Assembly (NCBI GenBank): GCA_016932735.1
Contig: JAFGCI010000004.1
Span: forward strand, 60,711-124,710
DNA length: 64,000 nt
Direction: 5' to 3'
Source: Candidatus Aenigmatarchaeota archaeon
GTDB lineage: Archaea > Aenigmatarchaeota > Aenigmatarchaeia > QMZP01 > QMZT01
Position numbers and translations under genes: made by a program. Below, piece after piece: positions 44,580 to 53,873 of the stretch (position 1 is its first letter; each line of letters starts with the position of its first letter). The notes under the pieces are model-generated. The model was not told the origin of the DNA. It made no database searches and was given only the letters and a program-made list of their open reading frames with translations.

Positions 44580-45494
44580 ATGAAAATATACGCATTTTCC
44601 TGTTTATTGGTTTTAATCATCTTAATTTCCGGCTGTTCATATATTCCGGATTTAGGCAATTTTGGCGGTAATACAGGCGGCTCTGACAGTAAGATGGGCC
44701 TTATTATTGATACTTTCGAACCCGTTATCATGCAGAAATATTCTGCAGAGCCTGTTGCTTTCAGGGTAAAAATAAAAAACACAGGCTCAGAAACAGCATT
44801 TGATGTCGAGGCAAGGCTCACGAATATAGACGAGTTCCAGATATACAACCAGCCAACAAAGCGTTTCCAGAAGATACCGCCCCAGACGACAACAGCCACA
44901 GGAGAATCTCCGGAAGTCACATGGTCTTGGGATTTGGACGCTCCTGTAGTTCCGAAGGGGACAAAAGTCACATTCAAGCCCAGGATGCAGATTATTTACA
45001 CATATAAAACCGATACCGTCCGTTCTATAACAGTTATGCCTGAAATAGAGCTCAGGGAATATGTTGACAGCGGGAAACCCTTCCCCAGTGATGTTGTAAG
45101 CAAAAGCACTGGCCCTGTTTCACTCGATATTGATATAAAGGGACCAATAGCACATTATCAGAGCAAGATAACATTCCCGATATCGCTTACAGTCCAAAAT
45201 ATAGGAGGAGGCACGGTATGCAGAGAAGAATGCACCGACCTCGATAGAGATTATAACCGAGTCGACTTATTTTTAGAAACATACGACGTCAGGCTGAAAG
45301 ACTGCGAACTGAATAACATAAGGCTGACGGACGACCGTGCTACAGTGGTATGCAACGCTGAAATAGATGATTCCATATTCTTTGGTCTCATACAAATGGG
45401 CACAAAACAGGTTACAAAGAAGAATATACGGTTCAACATAGTTTACACATACATAACAGATAAGGTAACAACCATAGAAGTTGTAGGAAAATGA
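44580..45494 (+). CDS. Lipoprotein, tandem paralogue 4
   Basis: 304 residues. Signal peptide with lipobox ILISGC. Shared block: MQIIYTYKTDTVRSITVMPEIEL...STGPVSLDID, then SLTVQNIGGGTVC. It starts 8 bp after paralogue 3 and is surely co-transcribed with it. The gene ends 2 bp before the 3' end of the convergent tRNA gene. Confidence 0.75.
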   Translation: MKIYAFSCLLVLIILISGCSYIPDLGNFGGNTGGSDSKMGLIIDTFEPVIMQKYSAEPVAFRVKIKNTGSETAFDVEARLTNIDEFQIYNQPTKRFQKIPPQTTTATGESPEVTWSWDLDAPVVPKGTKVTFKPRMQIIYTYKTDTVRSITVMPEIELREYVDSGKPFPSDVVSKSTGPVSLDIDIKGPIAHYQSKITFPISLTVQNIGGGTVCREECTDLDRDYNRVDLFLETYDVRLKDCELNNIRLTDDRATVVCNAEIDDSIFFGLIQMGTKQVTKKNIRFNIVYTYITDKVTTIEVVGK

Positions 45495-45509
45495 ATGGAC
45501 CTGCTGGGA

Positions 45510-45556
45510 TCCTCCCGGATAGCCGCTTTCGCGGCAAATATTTACATGATATCCGT
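45510..45556 (-). other. tRNA intron 3 (T-loop, ~47 nt)
   Basis: It contains a CGGATA/TATCCG stem enclosing a GCCGC-GAAA-GCGGC hairpin. The boundaries (±2 nt) are set by restoring the T loop TTCAAAT and T stem. Confidence 0.75.
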
Positions 45557-45578
45557 TTTGAACCCAGGACCTCCGGCT

Positions 45579-45613
45579 TTCACAGAAAGCTGCAAGATTA
45601 AACTTGGCGGTCA
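45579..45613 (-). other. tRNA intron 2 (anticodon loop 37/38, ~35 nt)
   Basis: It sits at the canonical archaeal position directly after base 37. GACCG within the intron can pair with CGGTC of the 5' anticodon-stem region, and GCTTT/AAAGC spans the 3' splice site, as expected for a bulge-helix-bulge substrate. Ends ±2 nt. Confidence 0.75.
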
Positions 45614-45630
45614 TATAAGACCGGCGCTCT

Positions 45631-45690
45631 AATTGCCCTAATTTTCCCGGCATATTTACACGACGGCGGTTGCCGTCTTTCCGGGGTATC
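45631..45690 (-). other. tRNA intron 1 (D-loop, ~60 nt)
   Basis: It contains CCCGG/CCGGG enclosing a GACGGC-AACC-GCCGTC hairpin. Removal restores the D arm GCTC-AGCTTGGTTA-GAGC. Ends ±2 nt, because bases at the junction are repeated. Confidence 0.75.
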
Positions 45691-45841
45691 AACCAAGCTG
45701 AGCTACAGGTCCATTAATCTATATTAATTCATGTGCAATCTTTAAAAATATTCAAGAATGTTGGATGCCAATTCTTTTAAAATTTATCTCTATTAATAAC
45801 TATGATTTTATATCAGGTATATGATTCGAAGAGGTGATTTA

Positions 45842-47482
45842 ATGAATAGTGGTGGTAATCAGCCTATATTCATATTGGCAGAGGGAAGCAAAAAGACTTC
45901 CGGAAGAAATGCACAGAGGAACAACATCGAGGCGGGGAAGCTCGTAGCGGAGGCCGTCAAGTCTACACTGGGACCTAAAGGAATGGATAAAATGCTCGTC
46001 AATTCAATAGGCGATGTAGTCATAACAAACGACGGGGCTACTATATTAAGCGAGATGCAGATTGAGCATCCGGCAGCCAAGATGATGGTCGAAGTTGCAA
46101 AGACGCAGGACGATGAAGTCGGCGACGGCACAACAACCGCCGTAATCATTGCCGGGGAGCTTCTGGATAAGGCAGGCGATTTGCTTGAAAAACAGATACA
46201 TCCGACGGTTATAACAATGGGGTTCAGGATGGCCAGACTCAAGGCGTTAGCGGTCTTGGACTCTCTTGGTGCGAAAGTAACAATAAATGATAAAGAACTT
46301 CTTAAAAACATAGCAAACACAGCCATGACAGGCAAAAACGCGGAGAGGTCATCAGAGAAACTTTCAAATATAGCTGTTGAAGCTATCACAAAAATAGCGG
46401 AAACAGTTGACGGGAAGACAGTAGTCGACACAGAAAACATAAAGATAGAGAAAAAACAGGGAGGCTCAATGGCCGATACAGAGGTAATAGACGGAGTGAT
46501 AATTGATAAGGAAGTCGTTCATTCCGGAATGCCTAAGAGAATTGAAGATGTGAAGATACTACTTGTGGACTCAGCACTCGAGATAAAGGATCTTGAAGGC
46601 GACACAAAGATAAGCATAGATTCACCGGAAAAGCTTCAGGCTTTCATGGAAAACGAGGAAAAATCGTTGAAAGACATATCAGACAGGGTCATAAAAACAG
46701 GCGCAAAGGTCATTCTTTGCCAGAAAGGGATAGACGATGTGGCTCAGCACTTCCTTGCTAAGGCAGGCATAGTAGCTGCCAGAAGGGTCAAAAAATCCGA
46801 TATGGAGAAGCTCGCCAAGGCGACCGGAGCAAAAATTGTTTCCGACATCAAAAATATATTGCCTACAGACTTGGGTTATGCAGGCATTGTAGAGGAAAAG
46901 AAAATCGGCGGGGAAGAGATGCTCTATATAAGAAAATGCAAAAACCCGAAAGCTGTCACCATAATGATAAGGGGCGGTAGTGAACATATTGTCGAAGAAG
47001 TTGAGCGTGCAATGGAAGACGCCGTAAAAGGAATCGCAGCAGCTATCGAATTAGGAAAGATAGTTCCAGGAGGCGGGGCTATTGAGATTGAGCTTTCCCG
47101 TGAATTGAGGAAGTATGCAGAATCATTTAAAGGCAGAGAACAGTTAGCCATCAACGCCTTTGCGGAATCACTGGAAGTCATACCGAGAAGCCTGGCCGAA
47201 AATGCGGGCCTCGACCCGATTGACAAAATAGCGCTTCTCAGAGCAGAACATGAGAAAGGCAACAAGAGTGCAGGCCTCGACGTCTTCTCAGGAGATGTAA
47301 AAGATATGACAAAGCTCGGGGTTGTCGAGCCTCTTAAAATAAAGATACAGGCAATAGAATCCGCATCAGAAGTAGCCGAGATGATACTGAGGATAGATGA
47401 TGTCATAGCATCCGGCTCTGGAAGCGAGAGGATGCCTTCAATGCCGCCCGGTGGTATGGGAGGAGATATGCCTATGATGTAA
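45842..47482 (+). CDS. thsA: Thermosome subunit (group II chaperonin)
   Basis: ATP-driven protein-folding chaperonin, about 546 residues. It has the ATP-binding TLGPKGMDKMLV and DDEVGDGTTTAVIIAGELL, the later VPGGGAIEIEL, and a C-terminal GGMGGDMPMM tail that lines the cavity in archaeal subunits. ATG 45842 is chosen because GAGGTGAT lies 7 nt upstream; the track's ATG 45821 has no such site. The upstream region (with TTTTAAAATTTAT) is shared with the divergent tRNA gene. A hairpin/T-run follows the stop. Confidence 0.95.
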   Translation: MNSGGNQPIFILAEGSKKTSGRNAQRNNIEAGKLVAEAVKSTLGPKGMDKMLVNSIGDVVITNDGATILSEMQIEHPAAKMMVEVAKTQDDEVGDGTTTAVIIAGELLDKAGDLLEKQIHPTVITMGFRMARLKALAVLDSLGAKVTINDKELLKNIANTAMTGKNAERSSEKLSNIAVEAITKIAETVDGKTVVDTENIKIEKKQGGSMADTEVIDGVIIDKEVVHSGMPKRIEDVKILLVDSALEIKDLEGDTKISIDSPEKLQAFMENEEKSLKDISDRVIKTGAKVILCQKGIDDVAQHFLAKAGIVAARRVKKSDMEKLAKATGAKIVSDIKNILPTDLGYAGIVEEKKIGGEEMLYIRKCKNPKAVTIMIRGGSEHIVEEVERAMEDAVKGIAAAIELGKIVPGGGAIEIELSRELRKYAESFKGREQLAINAFAESLEVIPRSLAENAGLDPIDKIALLRAEHEKGNKSAGLDVFSGDVKDMTKLGVVEPLKIKIQAIESASEVAEMILRIDDVIASGSGSERMPSMPPGGMGGDMPMM

Positions 47483-47483
47483 C

Positions 47484-47507
47484 AGGGCTAAAAACCCTTT
47501 CTTTTTC
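47484..47507 (+). terminator. Possible terminator after thsA
   Basis: AGGG-CTAAAAA-CCCT can form a short stem-loop directly followed by TTTCTTTTT. The T-rich tract alone would be enough for archaeal termination. Confidence 0.4.
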
Positions 47508-47571
47508 TATTATTAAATCAGGCATTGTTGGTGTACATTATTTATATAGGGAAAACTCCATAATATTTATC

Positions 47572-48081
47572 ATGGCTTTCGAAGACGACGAATACGAAAT
47601 CATACCGACTTCTCCTGTACGCAGGATTGAAAAAAGGATTGATCAGCTTGAGCAGGGAAGCTATCCAAACGAGGTCAGGAAACTCATCGAGCAGGTTGTT
47701 GAACTGATAAAATCCAATCAGAAGATAATTGATGACAGCATCAAGGCCAACAATGAGCTCAGAGCAGAGCTTTCAAAGATTCCGGAGAGCATAGAAAAGC
47801 TTATTAACCATATGAATGAATTCATGAAGCTTCTTGAAGAGAGTGCGACAGAAGAAGCAGTTTCTGATGTTTCAAAAGAGACAATGCAGCCACTCCTTGT
47901 CAAGATGACAGAGCTTGTCGAACAGAATAAAAAGAGCTTTGAGGCAAGTCAGGCAAGTCTCGCTACACTCGATATGATAGAGAAAAGGCTAAAAAGGGTT
48001 TTCATGCAGCAGGCATCTACACCACAATCTCCGCCGCCAATGATGCATAGGCAGATGCCCCCGCCCCCACAATATAAATAA
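47572..48081 (+). CDS. Coiled-coil protein of unknown function
   Basis: 169 residues. An N-terminal acidic/aromatic motif (DDEYEIIPTSPVRRIEKRID) is followed by about 110 residues of heptad-like helical sequence (coiled coil). The Pro/Met-rich tail is MHRQMPPPPQYK. I do not recognise a named family, although archaeal proteins with the same 'EYEIIPxSPxRRIEKR' start seem to exist. It lies 9 bp before a pilin gene and may be expressed with it. A role in surface-structure assembly is possible but unsupported. Confidence 0.6.
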   Translation: MAFEDDEYEIIPTSPVRRIEKRIDQLEQGSYPNEVRKLIEQVVELIKSNQKIIDDSIKANNELRAELSKIPESIEKLINHMNEFMKLLEESATEEAVSDVSKETMQPLLVKMTELVEQNKKSFEASQASLATLDMIEKRLKRVFMQQASTPQSPPPMMHRQMPPPPQYK

Positions 48082-48090
48082 GGTGATGAT

Positions 48091-48492
48091 ATGAAAAAAA
48101 TGAAAGGTATAACGCCGATAATTTCGATAATCATTCTTCTTTTGATTACGATAGCTTTGGCAGCAACTGCTTATAGCTATCTTAGCGGTTATCTGTTCGG
48201 GCAGATATCAGGCTCTTTCAGCATACCGGCAAACGGAGCCTTCTGTTCAGGTGGTACGATAAGCGTCATCGTAAGAAACGATGCCCCAGACGGCAATCTG
48301 ACATATTCCGACCTGACCATAGTGGAGATAGATGGAGCCCAACCACCATCATCAGGCATTACTAATGAACTGAACTTGGCTCCGGGGCAGTCCGGAAGAC
48401 TATTACAGGTTCCTAATCAAGTAACGGGAAATCATGAGGTTGTAATAGGAACGGGTTCAAATATTATAAGGCAAAATGTTTATTGTCCTTAA
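48091..48492 (+). CDS. Archaeal type IV pilin-like protein
   Basis: 133 residues. The N-terminus MKKMKGITPIISIIILLLITIALAATAYSYL is a classic archaeal pilin/DUF1628-type start: a short basic leader, likely prepilin-peptidase cleavage after Gly, then a ~25-residue assembly helix. The mature domain is small and beta-rich, with Cys residues at FCSGG and the very end (VYCP) that could form a disulfide. GGTGAT precedes the ATG by 3 nt. Together with the class III pilin-like gene at 41 kb it suggests surface filaments. Confidence 0.8.
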   Translation: MKKMKGITPIISIIILLLITIALAATAYSYLSGYLFGQISGSFSIPANGAFCSGGTISVIVRNDAPDGNLTYSDLTIVEIDGAQPPSSGITNELNLAPGQSGRLLQVPNQVTGNHEVVIGTGSNIIRQNVYCP

Positions 48493-48505
48493 ATTCTTCT
48501 TTTTT

Positions 48506-51382
48506 CTAATTCAGAATCAGCTTCTTGAATAAATCTGGATTCAGTTTTCCCTGCACGAAATCGGCTTTGCCACCACCCGTTCCTTCGCATTTTTCAAGAA
48601 TTTTATCGAACTCTTGTTTTGCGTTGCCTTTCCCACTCTTTGCGATTGCGTCTCCCTGAGAATTTGCAAATATTATTATCGCCTCCGGATTGTTTTCAGA
48701 AATTTTCTGGGCCAGATTTATCATGAACTTTCTATCGCCGCTGACCAATTTAATAAGCTTGTTGCTTCTTATTTCAGACTCAAATTTATCTACAGAATCA
48801 TCAATGGAGTTTATCATTTCCTTTTCAAGGAGCTTTTTCTGATATTTCCATAAATCAAAAACCGCCTTTGAAAGCTCGGAAAGGGATTGAATTTTTTTAC
48901 ATCCGATATATTGTAGCATATCTTTTATACTGGCCCCTGTTTTGGAATTCTGTTCTTCTATATCTTTAACGAATTTTTCTATTGCCATGAACAACATGTC
49001 CCTAGACACCGAGAATATTTCAGAGGATTTCTGAATCTCTTCTGAGACAGCATAATGGTCTGCAGGATTTTTAATATTAATGGTGTTTCCGAATAATCCG
49101 GAGCATCTGCTAATTGTTTTGTCGAAGATTTTCTTTTCCTTCTCTATAAACAAGAGAGCAGCCTTTCCTGCAACAAAATCAACACGGTTTACACCATCCT
49201 GAATCCTCTCCGATTTAATTATCTTTATCATCTCAGCTTCTTTGGTATTGGTCAGATGAGTGCCTCCACACGCCTCTACATCAAAGATGTCTTTCTTGTC
49301 ATGAATGTTAACAACCCTTACACTCTTTCCAGGCGAGGCCCCGCCCTGATACAGGACAAAACCAAAATTGCTTTCAGCATCCTTTCTGTCCATAAAAACG
49401 GAGTCGATGGGAAGTCCTTTCTGAATAATATCATTTGCCAGTCTTTCAATTTTTTCCAAATCCTCATGTGAAAATGGCAGAAAATGCGTAAGGTCTATCC
49501 TTGAAGATTCGAGACCTTTCTGGGCTCCTGCCTGCCATACATGATGCCCGAACAATTTTCTGGCCGAGCCCGAAACAATATGGGTCCCCGTATGCATTTT
49601 CATAAGCTCATATCGTCTTTCCCAGTTTATTTCTCCTTTTACTTTTTCACCTATCTTAGAATCAGAATCTATAAGATGGAAAGCTACACCGTTCAGTTTT
49701 TCAACCTTTTTAACATCCTTTCCATTAATTTTTCCGATATCATAAGGCTGGCCTCCGCCTTCAGGATAGAAAAGTGTCTCCTTAAGAATAACCCATTTTC
49801 CTTCTTCATTATTGACAACTTTAACAACTTCACTTTCAAATGTCTTTGTATAAGGATTTTCATAGAAAAGGAATTTTGTTTTCTCCAGACCCTCCGTCTG
49901 AAATCTTTCTGCCTTTTCTTCGGGCTCATCTTGTGACATGTGTTTATCTGTTATCTTTGTATAGAAATCTTCAGGTATATCCAGTTTAATGCCTTCTTTA
50001 CCAGCTTCTTTTTCAATTATTTCGGGGGTTATTCCATGTGAAACGTATAATTTTTCCATTAAGTTATGATCTACTTTTCCCGTTTTGACTTCTTTCGCTA
50101 TTATTGATCTGGACCTCTCCATAGTATTTTCATATCTTTCTTTTTCGATTTTGTATATAGTTGAAAACATGTCTAAGTTTTCGGAAAGTTCCGGGAAAAG
50201 TGGCTTCAGGAAAGCCGCATGCATTTCAGCTATTTTAGGAATCTCAAAATCGAAATTGAACTCAGACATGAAAGATAGAGACCTCCTTAGGAGAATGCGT
50301 AAATTGTATCCACCGCCAACATTTGAAGGAATTCCGCCGTCTGTTATCGCGAACAATAAAGTCTTGACATGGTCCGCAATAGCGTAAAGGGCCTGCATGG
50401 GGCCGACGATTTTTTCCAGCTCGTTTACATCAACTCCGAGCTTCTCTGCTATTTTTATCCTGACGTTCCTGATGTCCCGGACCTCATCAAAATCAAGGCC
50501 GCCCGCCAGTTTTGAATATCTTTCAAAAAGGTCATCTGCATGCAGGCAGCTTTGTTTTTTCATCCAATCTATTACAGGGCCGAATACAGCTTCGTAACCA
50601 TTGAAAGTTCCATTAGAAAACCATACAAGCCTTTCGTGGCCCCAGCCGACGTCTATGACCTTCTGGGGAAGTTCGGTATATCTTTCCCCATATTTTGTGA
50701 ATTGCGAAAACACAGAATTGACCAGTTCAAGACCCATCGAGAAAGTTTCTATGCAGGGGCCAAATTGCGAGAAATCAGGCATTGACCATACATCTTCCAT
50801 ATAAATCAATTTGTCCTCCGGTATACCCATAACACCATTGAGGAAATTGAAATTGAGTTCTATGCAGCGGTCTTTCCAGTAATTCCCGAACGAATGCTGA
50901 CCGCCCATTATGAAAGACGTATGATGCCTTCCTGTCACACCTACATTTGGTATATCATTAAACCTCAGGCACATCTGAGGGACGATGAGAGGATCGGCCG
51001 GATATTCCATTGTCATTTTTCCTTCATCGATTCTCTGGAAATCCTGTATTGATGCAATCGTGAAGAAAAGATCAGGTCTCCACCTGTCAACGACCGGATA
51101 CCTTTTTACTGATTTATGACCTTCGTTTTTGAAGAACTTCTCAAATGCTTTCCATGTTTCAATGTAATCCATTTTTCCTTTGGTTATGGTATTGTTTATA
51201 AAGCCGTAATCTTCACATGAAGAATCGCTGCATACTGTTCTATCATTATCTGTTGTCCAGAAATTACGCCCGCATTTTGAACATTTTTTTCTGGAAAAGC
51301 CTTTCTCTTTGAATATTTCAAGCTCGTAATGCCTCTTCCAGTCTTCCCCGAATTCTTTTCTGAGACCGTCTTTGGTTAGCAT
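48506..51382 (-). CDS. alaS: Alanyl-tRNA synthetase (archaeal type)
   Basis: Charges tRNA-Ala and edits Ser/Gly errors. It starts with the archaeal-specific region holding a zinc-ribbon CSKCGRNFWT...CSDSSC. The catalytic core follows (FNFLNGVMGIPEDKLIYMEDVW, then GGGYNLRILLRRSLSF). The editing domain has MHTGTHIVSGSARKL and EACGGTHLTNTKEAE. The C-terminal part includes GGGKADFVQGKL. Length (958) is slightly above usual for archaea. Confidence 0.95.
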   Translation of the reverse strand: MLTKDGLRKEFGEDWKRHYELEIFKEKGFSRKKCSKCGRNFWTTDNDRTVCSDSSCEDYGFINNTITKGKMDYIETWKAFEKFFKNEGHKSVKRYPVVDRWRPDLFFTIASIQDFQRIDEGKMTMEYPADPLIVPQMCLRFNDIPNVGVTGRHHTSFIMGGQHSFGNYWKDRCIELNFNFLNGVMGIPEDKLIYMEDVWSMPDFSQFGPCIETFSMGLELVNSVFSQFTKYGERYTELPQKVIDVGWGHERLVWFSNGTFNGYEAVFGPVIDWMKKQSCLHADDLFERYSKLAGGLDFDEVRDIRNVRIKIAEKLGVDVNELEKIVGPMQALYAIADHVKTLLFAITDGGIPSNVGGGYNLRILLRRSLSFMSEFNFDFEIPKIAEMHAAFLKPLFPELSENLDMFSTIYKIEKERYENTMERSRSIIAKEVKTGKVDHNLMEKLYVSHGITPEIIEKEAGKEGIKLDIPEDFYTKITDKHMSQDEPEEKAERFQTEGLEKTKFLFYENPYTKTFESEVVKVVNNEEGKWVILKETLFYPEGGGQPYDIGKINGKDVKKVEKLNGVAFHLIDSDSKIGEKVKGEINWERRYELMKMHTGTHIVSGSARKLFGHHVWQAGAQKGLESSRIDLTHFLPFSHEDLEKIERLANDIIQKGLPIDSVFMDRKDAESNFGFVLYQGGASPGKSVRVVNIHDKKDIFDVEACGGTHLTNTKEAEMIKIIKSERIQDGVNRVDFVAGKAALLFIEKEKKIFDKTISRCSGLFGNTINIKNPADHYAVSEEIQKSSEIFSVSRDMLFMAIEKFVKDIEEQNSKTGASIKDMLQYIGCKKIQSLSELSKAVFDLWKYQKKLLEKEMINSIDDSVDKFESEIRSNKLIKLVSGDRKFMINLAQKISENNPEAIIIFANSQGDAIAKSGKGNAKQEFDKILEKCEGTGGGKADFVQGKLNPDLFKKLILN

Positions 51383-51517
51383 AATAACTACCGGTTAGTT
51401 TTAGATTATAGTGAAGGACATAATATATTAGAACAAAGTCGTTCACTATATTTCAACGGCGCTTTCAATTTAATTACGCCGGTGATTATATATATGTAGA
51501 AATAATAAAAAAGAGCA

Positions 51518-53839
51518 TTATTTCTTTTTTGCTTTGGTCTTTGTTTTCTTTTTATCACCAAGCTCTATCTTTGTTACCATAAGCTTGGTTTTAACAGCTG
51601 CATCGACATTAACTGAAATTGTGTCAATGCCTTCTTTAACAAGGAATTCCACATATTCCGGATAGTTGCTTGGCGCCTCTCCACATATACCGACATGTCT
51701 TTTGTATTTATGAGCAGTTTTAATGAGATTCGAAATAAGCATCTTGACTGCATCATTTCTCTCATCAAACTCTGAAAGAAGCTTTTCGTTGTCCCTGTCT
51801 ATGCCCAGAGTGAGCTGTGTTAAGTCATTGGATCCTATTGAGAAACCGTCGAACAGCTTTGAAAACTGGTCTGCCAGTATGACGTTTGATGGTATCTCTG
51901 CCATCATATAGACTTCAAGGTCATTCTTTCCGCTTTCAAGGCCTTCCGATTTCATTATTTTTAACACTTTCTCTGCCTCATTGACCGTCCTGCAGAAAGG
52001 GACCATTACCTTAAGATTAGTAAGTCCCATTACATCCCTGACTCTTTTTATTGCCCTGCATTCAAGGCGGAAAGCCGGCTCGTATTTAGGGTCTATATAT
52101 CTTGAAGCCCCTCTCCAGCCAATCATAGGATTCCTTTCCAGAGGCTCAAATTTTGCTCCTCCTTCAAGGCTTGCATATTCGTTTGTCTTGAAATCTGCAA
52201 GCCTTAAAATGACAGGCCTCGGATAGAAAGGTGCCGCTATTCCTGCTATGCCCTCTGAAAGCTTCTTTATATATTCATCTTCACGGTGCTGCTCTATCAT
52301 GTGAAGAGGGTGTTCACCAATGGAAGAACTTGTTATGAACTCTTCACGTGCAAGACCTATTCCGTCTACTGGAAGACATGAAGCTTCAAGGGCTTCTTCA
52401 GGTATGCCTGCATTGACAAGAACTTTTGTTTTTGTATTCCTGAGATTGTCAAGTTTTATTCCCTGAAGTTTGTATTTAAGTATACCCGCCTTAACAAAAC
52501 CTTCTTTACGAGTGCAGTCAACTGTAACGGGCTGTCCGGTTTTCAGAACCTTTGTAGCATTTCCGGAACCTATTATGCAGGGGATTCCGAGTTCCCTGGA
52601 AACTATTGCGGCATGGCATGTCAATCCGCCTCTTTCAGTAACAATGGCAGAAGCAATCTTCATTATGGGCTCCCATGACGGGTCTGTCATTCCTGTGACC
52701 AGGACTTCGCCTGGTTTGAATTTGTCAATCTTTTTAACGTCTTTGATTATATTCACTTTACCCTGGCCTATCTTTCTCCCTATGGACTGTCCTTTGACAA
52801 GAATCTTTCCGTCTTCAAGAAGTATGTATTTCTTTAGGATGGAACTGTCTCCCGAGCTGTGGACAGTCTCAGGCCTGGCCTGTAAAATGTATAGTTTGTG
52901 GTCATCTCCCTTTGCCCATTCTATGTCCATAGGACGTCCATAGTGTTTTTCTATCTTCATACCATATTCAGCAAGATGAAGAACATCACTTTCAGAAAGC
53001 ACAAATCTCTTTCTCAGATGCTCATCGACCTTAACGTTTTTGTTGCCTTTTTTGGTTCTTATGAGCATTTTCTCCTTTGAGCCGAGTTTCTTCATTATTA
53101 TGGACTTTTTGGGCTTGAAGACATGAAATTCATCAGGAGTGACCTTTCCCTGGACGACGTTCTCGCCAAGGCCGTATGCACCTTCTATGACAATCATATT
53201 CTTGAATCCGGTGTCCGGGTCTATTGTAAACATGACACCAGCCACGCGCGAATTTACCATTTCTTGGATACCCACGGAAAGGGCGACTTTTAAATGGTCA
53301 AAATTCTTGTCAACACGATAGCTTATTGCCCTGTCCGTGAAAAGAGAAGCTATGCAGTATTTTACGGCTTTAAGGATGTTCCTTCCTGTTATATTGAGGT
53401 ATGTATCCTGCTGGCCGGCAAAGCTGGCATCCGGCAGGTCTTCTGCTGTGGCAGAACTGCGGACAGCTACATAAAGCTCGTTTTTGCCGCTTTTTTTGCA
53501 CATCTCTTTGTAATGCTCCATTACCATTTTTTCAAGGTCTTCGGGTATTTTTGCCCTTATTATTGAAGACCTTATACTCTTTCCGACCTTTCTTAGCATG
53601 GCCATGTTATGCGTATCAAGGCCTGTAAGATTTTTCCTTATAACTTCTTCAAGCCCACATGACCTGATAAAATACCAGTAAGCATTGGATGTTATAGCAA
53701 AACCGTGAGGTACAGGAACATTTGTCTGCGATATCATTTCACCAAGAGAAGAATTCTTGCCCCCGACCAGAGGCGTATCGGTTTTTCTAAGCTCATCAAA
53801 CCATAAAACAAAACTTTCAGACTTATATTTTCCGTTCAT
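51518..53839 (-). CDS. ppsA: Phosphoenolpyruvate synthase
   Basis: Converts pyruvate and ATP to PEP, AMP and phosphate, for gluconeogenesis. The N-terminal ATP-binding domain starts GGKNSSLGEMI; DLPDASFAGQQDTYLNI and EGAYGLGENVVQGKVTPDEF are also present. The phospho-histidine lies in GGLTCHAAIVSRELGIPC. The C-terminal PEP-binding barrel includes GICGEAPSNYPEYVEFLVKEGIDTISV, with the catalytic Cys. The last ~14 residues are an unusual Lys-rich tail. Together with acsA it would allow carbon from acetate or pyruvate to enter sugar synthesis. Confidence 0.95.
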   Translation of the reverse strand: MNGKYKSESFVLWFDELRKTDTPLVGGKNSSLGEMISQTNVPVPHGFAITSNAYWYFIRSCGLEEVIRKNLTGLDTHNMAMLRKVGKSIRSSIIRAKIPEDLEKMVMEHYKEMCKKSGKNELYVAVRSSATAEDLPDASFAGQQDTYLNITGRNILKAVKYCIASLFTDRAISYRVDKNFDHLKVALSVGIQEMVNSRVAGVMFTIDPDTGFKNMIVIEGAYGLGENVVQGKVTPDEFHVFKPKKSIIMKKLGSKEKMLIRTKKGNKNVKVDEHLRKRFVLSESDVLHLAEYGMKIEKHYGRPMDIEWAKGDDHKLYILQARPETVHSSGDSSILKKYILLEDGKILVKGQSIGRKIGQGKVNIIKDVKKIDKFKPGEVLVTGMTDPSWEPIMKIASAIVTERGGLTCHAAIVSRELGIPCIIGSGNATKVLKTGQPVTVDCTRKEGFVKAGILKYKLQGIKLDNLRNTKTKVLVNAGIPEEALEASCLPVDGIGLAREEFITSSSIGEHPLHMIEQHREDEYIKKLSEGIAGIAAPFYPRPVILRLADFKTNEYASLEGGAKFEPLERNPMIGWRGASRYIDPKYEPAFRLECRAIKRVRDVMGLTNLKVMVPFCRTVNEAEKVLKIMKSEGLESGKNDLEVYMMAEIPSNVILADQFSKLFDGFSIGSNDLTQLTLGIDRDNEKLLSEFDERNDAVKMLISNLIKTAHKYKRHVGICGEAPSNYPEYVEFLVKEGIDTISVNVDAAVKTKLMVTKIELGDKKKTKTKAKKK

Positions 53840-53873
53840 AGTTTAATCTATTGATTAAAGGGTCTTTATATAT

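Larger units (their letters stand above)
45496..45712 (-). tRNA. tRNA-Ile(UAU) gene with three predicted introns
   Basis: Minus strand. The ends pair as a perfect 7-bp acceptor stem (GGACCTG/CAGGTCC), with discriminator A and no encoded CCA. Removing 60, 35 and 47 nt leaves 75 nt that fold as a standard tRNA: D stem GCTC/GAGC, anticodon stem CCGGT/GCCGG, loop CTTATAA, T stem CTGGG/CCCAG and T loop TTCAAAT. The anticodon is then UAU (Ile, AUA codons). The introns fall in the D loop (about 20/21), at the canonical 37/38 site and in the T loop (about 59/60). A TATA-like TTTTTAAAG lies about 27 nt upstream. Exact splice points need the bulge-helix-bulge fold to be computed. Confidence 0.85.

Noticed and set aside
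45273-45692. Minus-strand ORF of 139 aa
   Set aside because: It runs through the tRNA gene and the antisense of lipoprotein 4; the composition is explained by those features.
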